The notes under the pieces: model-generated
What the model was told of the DNA's origin: nothing
The model's input: the letters and a program-made list of their open reading frames with translations, nothing else
Database searches by the model: none
Position numbers and translations under genes: made by a program
Shown here: positions 56,736 to 64,000 of the stretch, piece by piece
Layout: each line of letters opens with the position of its first letter
Numbering within the stretch: position 1 is the stretch's first letter
DNA from: Erodium maritimum
Lineage: Eukaryota; Streptophyta; Magnoliopsida; Geraniales; Geraniaceae
Length of the DNA: 64,000 nt
Direction: 5' to 3'
Assembly (NCBI GenBank): GCA_963921825.1
Contig: OY997588.1
Coordinates: forward strand, 12,724,001 to 12,788,000

Positions 56736-59700
56736 CTGAAAGTAATGTTAAAGCTTCATCAGCCACAAATTGACAGCTAAATGAAGCATAACTCTAATTA
56801 ACAAAAAAATGAACATAAGATAGAGACAGAACACTATTATTTAATCTGTTTTGTCAGAAGTGGATGCTCTGCAGAGCAGCAAAACTATGCAAGAGTGTTT
56901 AACAAGAAGCTAATCAATCAAACCAGAGTTCCTCCCCCCAAGCATTATATAAGCATTTCTCATCTCGGTTTTAGTAACCTGTTGGACAAGGATGAGGGAA
57001 TGCTATGATCAACTCATCTTTCTCCGTTGATTGGGATGATAAAGGCAACATAATACTGTTGCTTTTTCGCACCCGCCATAGAAATATGATGATTTTGACG
57101 GCAGATAGAATGACATTTTCAAAAGAAGCAAAGTTTGATAGTTGATTGAGCGAAGAATCAATAACAAGGCGTGAAGGTCATATTTAGACCAAAGTGATTG
57201 AGCCTACTTCCCTCCGTCACATGTAGACCAAAGTGAAAGGATATAAGATCATGAAACTATTTATGGGCTCTGTCTTGTGGGGTGATCATCTAGATTCGAA
57301 CTCTCTCAAGTCTATAGATCCACATCTATAAAATACATATTTGTTATGCAGGTAGTCAAAAAATCAAACAAACAATTTTGAAGGGAACAAACCAAAGACC
57401 AAAACCAGCATTAGACTTCAGATAACAGTGTACTAGTATAGTACTCTGTTCAAGACAGATATAACTACGACTTTGTAGATTCACAAGTAGAACACAAAGT
57501 TATACTAAAAAAGATGTGAACAGAACAAAGGAATAAGTTAGGAATTAGAGTTGACCATGAAGAAAAACAAGTTCACCCTATAAAGTCTAATCTTCATTTC
57601 ATTGCACCACAAACAATCAGCAAGGGTCATGCACACTGGGGACGCCACTTATAAACATATTGGGACCTACACATGGTTTTTAAATGTATAGAGTTTTTTT
57701 TACAGATTCATTGATCCTTTACAAGGAAACAAAGACTATCACATAAAAAAGCAGAAACTTATACAACATTAAATTACAGAACAAGCCTGACAAGTTCCAA
57801 CTGAACATATTTGCTCTCCTGTCAAATAACTCTGTAGCTCATTGTACAAGTTCTTCTATATATGCAATTAATTCATGGTTGACATGGTTTTAAGCAAATA
57901 AACCATATAGGGTTGTTTCTGGTGCAAAGGCAGATTCAGTTCCACTACATCAATGTCTAAAAGACTAAAACAGTGTGTGCTCAACACTGTACCTGAAAAT
58001 TTTAAAATGTCTCAAACCAGCTATTTCAAGTGATGGAAAGGTATCCCCATCCACCTCTGCCAAATCTGCAGTGGCTTTAAAAATCCAAGCAAAACAAATA
58101 GTTATTTCACACTCATCAACAAGTTGGTTCTAACTAAGAAAAGTTGAAATAAAATGACTTATTATATATTTAGTAGCTATAGTATGGTTGGGCTTGCAAG
58201 GCAAGAAGGGCCATGAAGCATAAAAATGTGTTAAAAGTTAAAACCCGATCCAACCTAAAGACTCAGTTGATGGGTGGAGGCTTGTGAGACAATTTGACTC
58301 TCTCCTCACGTGTGGACTATCACAAACTCATAACATGCCCAGACCAAGCTCTATACATGTTAAAAGTGAAAGAGCAAAAAAGCAAGTGCACAGTTACAGC
58401 CAAATTTTGCCATGGCCAATAAAGAAGACAACGGTAGTCTGGTTGCAAGAAAATATCAGTCCCTACAAAACAGTCTTGCATGCTATACGACAAACCAGTG
58501 ACTGGTCAAACCAAATTGGTTCATGTGGCTAAAATTTAAATCAGTGGCAGAGTATTGGATTTCCCACTATAACCTTCACAATAATTGCATCATATCTTAT
58601 CCAGATGATATAAACCACAAACTGTTGTCACCTCAGGTTCTCTTCTAATGGCATATAAACATATTTTACACTGAATTTATTTGAGTCCCACCTATTCCAT
58701 TGTACAGTATGCAAGTGCACATGTACTGCACACACATCAACCTGATGCTGCGGTGACCTATATTTGCTCATTATCAAGCACCATATCTGAGGAAGATCCT
58801 TTCACAAACAAGAAGATCCAATCCCTGAAAAAGTTCTTTTGAGCCTTTATTCTTTGGTTCTAAGATTCTCTTCCCAATGGGTGGTTATTGTTCTTATGCT
58901 AACAGATGCTTCACTAGTGGACATCTTTCACTGGAAGGGTCGGATTTTCTGATATGCTAGTAGTTCACAGACAAAGATTACTATTTCATGAGCTTTAAAC
59001 CCACCCACAAATCCTGATTTCCATGATATATAAGGATACAGGTAAAATATATCCCAATCACAAACCCTCAAGGCCACTCCAAAATATATGGAGTAGCAAT
59101 AAGCAGAAGTGTTCAGCCATTACCAAGATGGAAAAGGTTGGGGAATCTGTATAAATTACTTTCATTTTAGGTGGACTTATGGTGATAAGGATTCGGGCTA
59201 TCAGCAATGTGACGAACTAACAAGGACCACAACAATGGAGATTCCCTTCACCTCCACAAGTCTCCATTAGAGATAATTTCACCAAACAACCAAACTCCTT
59301 TGATTTTTCCAAACAAATAAATTGAGTAAATGTTCGACATTTTATTTCTTCACAGCGTACTTGTATGAAGTTTGATATTCATGCTAAACTAGTCAGGTTA
59401 CAAAATAATGCATTGATAATAATTTGTATGGATATTAACAAGTTAATGTTAACAAGGTCTAAACAGAAAGTATTTTCCAAGAACCAACTTCCCAGGCAGG
59501 CAAATGAGGTTCTCAGAGTATCAAGTTGTGATACATATTATTGGAAATTCCAAGCAGCTATATACTTTCAGAAAGAGTCTAGGCACATGTCTTGGTTGGA
59601 ATAATTGTGAGTGGGGAATCAACAACCACAGAGTGTGAGCGGTAAAGGGGGGAAACAGGACACAAGACAACAAGAATCACCAGCAATATCATCAAACATT

Positions 59701-61131
59701 TAGAGATGGCCATAATACATATGTATCGGTTCGAACATGGAACACATAAAATGGTACACACAAATAACAAAGCTAGCATGCTCCATACTGACTGATAGTA
59801 AAAACAAAAATGTACCAAAACCTTGCTACAAAGGGACTTGATAGGTCTTTGAAACCACTTTAACATCCAAAAGAGAAATATACCTCTAGAGTAACATGCC
59901 CGTGAAAAAATTAGGAACTCAGGTGCATGTTAAATAAAAGATAATAGGAACCAATATCAATAGAGGTAAGGACTAATATGCACATTCGTCCTGTACCACA
60001 TGGACAAAGTAACTTGACTCTAGTATTTATTTTGCTGGAAAATAATAAATACAGCTGAATTAGGAGACTGGCTTCAGAATTTATTCATGTTGCATAACAG
60101 AAGTTCCTTTATGTAGCCTGATCACTATTTTATCAGGTCAAAAACTCATATGTTGAATGCCTGATATGATCTTCATGTTACATTGCTTCTCAAATGGTAG
60201 ACATTTAATTTTCTGACTACAGGAGATGGCCACCACAAACATGCCTCATTATTAATGTTTCAACCACATGCAGCAGCAGATAAATGTTGAGAGGTGAGAA
60301 ACATTCAACATGATTCAAAGAATTTAAGACAATTGAGCCCACCATTGATAGGCTATAGTGGTTAGAATACCAAGTTGCCAAGGTTTCTACTGTAGGGGAA
60401 AAAACACATGGAGTAAGATTGCTAATTCTTTGGATTGACAAAATGTAATGTTAATGAATCAATACATAATTATTATAATAGTTTAAATAAAAGGAAGGCC
60501 ATGTTTACCGGGTTTTACTTTTTTCACCACAAGCCCAAAAGATAGGGATAGTTCTAATCATACAAGATACATGTTAATTTAACAATGGACACTTAGCGGG
60601 GAACAACAAGAACCTAAGTTCACACTAAGAGTACTAATTTCTGTAAAGACTAGCACCCGGGTCATACCCAATTTTTCATTCAGACAAATGCAGGGGCTTG
60701 TCCTTGTTAGAAGTAATAATACAATGACCAAAAAAAAACAATACTTTTTGCTTATAGTATCTGCAAGGCTGTATATTGAAACTACTTCAAGTCTTCAACC
60801 CGTCATGAACTTATGTATGATTAACTAGAGGTACAAGATACTACTGACTGTACAGCTGAACAAGGATATTTCAAACTGTTTCAGTAAGGGATTGGCAAGG
60901 AATGTTTTAATGTTTCAATATTTCAAATTGAAATGCTAAACAAAATATAGTGAATATGAGAGTTGGGAGAATATAATCTGTCACTGTTGACATAAAGAGA
61001 GGGACGAGTACATAATCAGAACAAAGTCAGATATCCACTAGAAGCACACCTTCACTGACTCTGAGTGCTCTACAATCCTACAGTTTCCACCACACAAGAC
61101 CATTTTTAAACTAGTACGGGCAAATATATTA
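56736..61131. other. Intergenic or pseudogene-intron DNA
   Basis: 4.4 kb of AT-rich sequence with no supported gene. One exon-like piece on the minus strand at 57993-58065 reads DLAEVDGDTFPSLEIAGLRH between a CAG acceptor and an AG|GTACAG donor. I could not tie it to PUB5 or another family. The rest shows only short frames. Confidence 0.4.
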
Positions 61132-61534
61132 GGGAAAACTACCAATACCTACCCAAAACCATGCCCATTTAACTGATGTTTACCCTGAAGTTACGACTTG
61201 TAACTAAAACCCCTTCTGTCAGCTAAAATGACGAAAATACCCTCAGTGATTTTTTTAAATAATTTTTTTTAAATATAAATGAAGTGATTTTTTAAATAAA
61301 AATGAAGTCATTTAATAAGTAAATATATATATATATAAATAACAAAAGTAATTTTTAAATAATTTTTTAACATAATTATTGAAGTGTAGTTGAGGGTATT
61401 TTCGTCATTTTAGCTGACGGAGGGGTTTTGAGTTACATTTTCGAAACTTAAGGGTATGCATCAGTTAACTTTAAACTTCATGGTAAACATCAGTTAAATG
61501 GGCATGGTTTTGGGTATGTATTAGTAGTTTTCCC
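61132..61534. mobile_element. MULE-type foldback MITE upstream of RADIALIS-like gene
   Basis: 403 bp, ends GGGAAAACTACCAATACCTA and complement with arms of about 130 bp, perfect 9-bp target duplication AATATATTA (61123-61131, 61535-61543). The first 30 bp match the element at 22805 almost base for base. No ORF. It ends 585 bp before the RAD-like ATG, so it lies in the likely promoter. Confidence 0.9.
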
Positions 61535-62119
61535 AATATATTATGTCTTCAGTGACTAAAATTAGCATAGTTCAGAGAAATTTGTCTTATAATGACATTG
61601 GTCAGAGAACTGCTAATAAAAATATATTATATCGTACATCTGCTTTTGGGTATTTACTGCATGCAAAACAACTAGTAACACATTCCAACTTGGTGGTGAT
61701 TTACACAAGGAATATGCTTGCTCAAAGAAATAAAGAGGTCATCCTTTTTGCACTGATTCTCTCTTAAGCTAGCTATTCCTTGTCCTTGCTCAATCTTGTG
61801 GTTCCCAAGGGAACAGGTCACTCCATATATTCTGTCCTTTTGGTAGATTTATTCGCCTAACTGGCTCAGCCCTACCGCTCTTTCTTCCTGCTTATAAGGA
61901 GCTCACTTGTAATCTCTTTCCATACCATCCCTTGACTTCAAGACATCAACCTTGACTGTAGTAGCCTTTCTTTTCTTTTTGCTGGGATTCACTCTAGTCA
62001 CTCTTCCTTTCACACTTGGTCCAGACTAAGTCCCTGACATTTTGTCCGTCGTCTCCAAAACCTCTATACTTACTCTTTGGCCTGCAATAGTTCTAGAAGT
62101 CTACTTAGATCTCTACCCA

Positions 62120-62374
62120 ATGGCATCTAACTCCCTCTCTTCACGTAGTTCTAGCTCCTCCTGGACTCGTAAGCAAAACAAACTATTTGAAAGGGCCCTG
62201 GCCAAATATGATAAAGACACTCCAGATCGCTGGCATAACATTGCCAGGGTGGTAGGTGAAAAATCTCCTGAGGAAGTGAAAAGGCACTATGAGGTCCTGA
62301 TAGAGGATGTCAGGCATATTGAATCCGGCAGAGTCCCATTCCCCAATTACAGGTCAAGTGGAAACAGTGGCTAA
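62120..62374 (+). CDS. RADIALIS-like SANT/MYB protein
   Basis: 84 residues. [20 protein letters not shown] opens a single MYB/SANT domain: W in SSWTRKQN, W in [13 protein letters not shown] and the aromatic of [11 protein letters not shown], then the family tail [17 protein letters not shown]-type proteins are small nuclear proteins that compete with DRIF/DIVARICATA-type MYB partners in petal and other developmental settings. The upstream in-frame Met at 62042 adds residues unlike the family, so I chose 62120. A TTATAAGG at about 61893 could be the TATA box. The frame ends at a TAA right after SSGNSG, normal for this group. The 3' side may contain a UTR intron. Confidence 0.92.
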   Translation: MASNSLSSRSSSSSWTRKQNKLFERALAKYDKDTPDRWHNIARVVGEKSPEEVKRHYEVLIEDVRHIESGRVPFPNYRSSGNSG

Positions 62375-64000
62375 GGCCTCAGCCAAGAAGATCAGAGGTA
62401 ATGACTAATACTATCCACCTCATGTCAGAACCAGAAAGTTGATTTACAGCTATCTTTTCTAACAGCTTGCCTTGTGTACCCTTTGTTTGTCCCATTAAGT
62501 ATTATCATAAGGAACCACTACATGTTAGGAGAAAAGTTCCCATTCCATTTCGAGTGGCATGGCAAAGAAGCTTTTGACACTGATGGCTGTGAGCTGGTGG
62601 TTTTGTTTTATAAAAAAAAATGATGGGCCATGTCAAGTAAGATGCGTTACATAAGATGTATAGTTTTGACCAGGAAAAACTCATATTGCTCATACTCTTA
62701 CCCTATCCTTCTACAATTCAACTCCTGTAAGTGGGACCAGAATTAAGAAAAATGGTACTGAGATAGTTGAGTTTCTAGTTTCTATGGTTCATCAGATAGT
62801 CTATCTGTATTTTAAGCCAGCATTTATCACCTAGCTGCTTATCACACTTCAACTATAGCAAAAGGTCAGGATCACCAACTCCAACTTCTTATCCTGTCCC
62901 TGAACCAAAGAAGCCCCAAATCTAATCAGACCTTTTTGGATAACAAGTTGACGGTCCTACAGTTCCTATTCAAAATATTGCATCTCCTTTTAGTTTAATG
63001 AAAATTCTCTTGCACTGACTCAACCCATTCTTTTGTGACCTTTTTTTTATAGTTTCCCACTTTGTCTTCACTAGAAGCCAAAGATTTTCTAACCCATGTG
63101 AAGCTCTCAGCTGCATTCTAAACTAACTAATAATTCTTCTGCTATTTTAATAACCTAACTCGGATTTGATGTATCAATCATTAAGTTTTACATTATTATT
63201 TCTATAAAAAAGTGTTGGTTGAATTAACTTCTCAACACTGGCAGGTCATGCATGTATCGAGAAGTTCCATCGGCATCCAAAACAAACATAGCAGATCCTT
63301 TCATCAGATGAGTGAAGTAGTATATGCAGAAGAAGAAAACATATGGGGGTTGTATTACGTATTATATGTATTCCTACAGCTTAAATAACAAATAAATGGT
63401 TGCTCTACACCTCCGTTATCACATGATCAAGCCCTTCTCTGTATTAACAGTTTGATATACTAATATCATGTGAGAAAGGAAGCTAATTTCAATACTTTCA
63501 CATAACTCAAACAAACATTGACCTGTAATGGATCTCTAATCCAAAGACTGCAATCGAGCAGGAAAAATAATAATAATAAAATTCAGCCTTAACCATCATA
63601 TGCAGATTGCAGAAACAAACAGATAAAGAAAACTGGAAAACCATTAAACAAAGCACATTTCACCAAGGAGAAGTACATTATCATCTGCACAACCATTCAC
63701 TCGGGACCCACCTTGCAGAATTCAAATGCTACAAAACGAATTTCAGTAATTTACTTCAATTATGAACCCAAATACAAAAGAGTAAGAACATCAATTCTCC
63801 AATCTTATCAAAATAATCAATTAAACGGCAGCAAAGTAACTATTCCAATTGAAGAAACTACTAGAAGTCCAATTCAAAATCAGATTACGAAGGAAAAATA
63901 CAAATCAGGTAGGGATTAATGGAACGAAACAACTAATCAGGGAAAAAGTGGGAGTAGTGTTCAATGGCTGACCTTATAGATGCTGGAATTTTATCGCAAG
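62375..64000. other. Region downstream of the RADIALIS-like gene
   Basis: Probably begins with the RAD-like 3'UTR (perhaps with an intron ending at the CAG near 63244). The rest is AT-rich. A 68-codon frame at 63713-63919 has no recognised features. An ATG at 63966 opens a frame that runs off the window and cannot be judged. Confidence 0.4.

Noticed and set aside
59579-59866. 95-codon hydrophobic minus-strand frame
   Set aside because: AT-rich chance frame with no splice or family support.

Overview
The window is nuclear DNA of a flowering plant, most likely a eudicot. The evidence is spliced genes with short GT-AG (and some GC-AG) introns, plant-only families (PIE1, tubby-like F-box proteins, GDSL lipases, RADIALIS-like MYBs, BEE/HBI-type bHLH factors, PUB-type U-box proteins), and plant Ty1/copia, Ty3/gypsy, LINE, MULE and Harbinger-like transposons. 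No bacterial operons, CRISPR arrays or rRNA genes were seen. Exon coordinates were worked out by hand from reading frame, splice consensus and remembered family sequence.

Layout. 1-6.5 kb: the 5' part of PIE1, the SWR1-complex ATPase, on the minus strand and running off the left edge. 7.2-15.4 kb: a nested transposon cluster, with a short LINE interrupted by a nearly intact copia element and by a 1.7-kb solo LTR. 15.4-18.6 kb: intergenic, with a LINE tail and a MITE. 18.7-20.7 kb: a complete five-exon GDSL esterase/lipase (minus). 22.5-27.1 kb: a broken phosphopantetheine adenylyltransferase (COAD) gene, split by a Pack-MULE-like element and two LINE insertions. 27.3 kb: a tRNA gene. 28.5-36.6 kb: repeat-rich DNA with a second copy of the same short LINE. 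37.5-39.7 kb: a complete tubby-like F-box gene (plus). 42.5-46.3 kb: a minisatellite, then a local tandem array of five small related genes or relics that I do not recognise. 48.4-50.0 kb: a bHLH transcription factor (minus). 53.0-56.7 kb: a PUB5-like U-box pseudogene (minus) whose exons are split by a gag-only LTR element and by a MULE-type MITE. 61.1-62.4 kb: a RADIALIS-like SANT/MYB gene (plus) with a MITE about 0.6 kb upstream.

The intact genes do not form a pathway. Most are regulatory (PIE1, TLP, bHLH, RAD-like). Much of the remaining structure comes from one loose set of foldback elements with long inverted repeats, GGG...CCC ends and 9-bp target duplications (MULE-type). They recur at 19.8, 22.8, 27.6, 55.4 and 61.1 kb, with a weaker relative at 50.4 kb. 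A different inverted repeat lies in a PIE1 intron.

The observations I rate highest are the tandem array of small coiled-coil-like proteins, the triplicated 75-nt exon in PIE1, two gene relics each broken by a MULE-type MITE inside an exon, a gag-only LTR element inside a U-box exon, a tRNA with an Arg-type body and a Lys anticodon, and an ORF2-less LINE structure seen in two separate copies.
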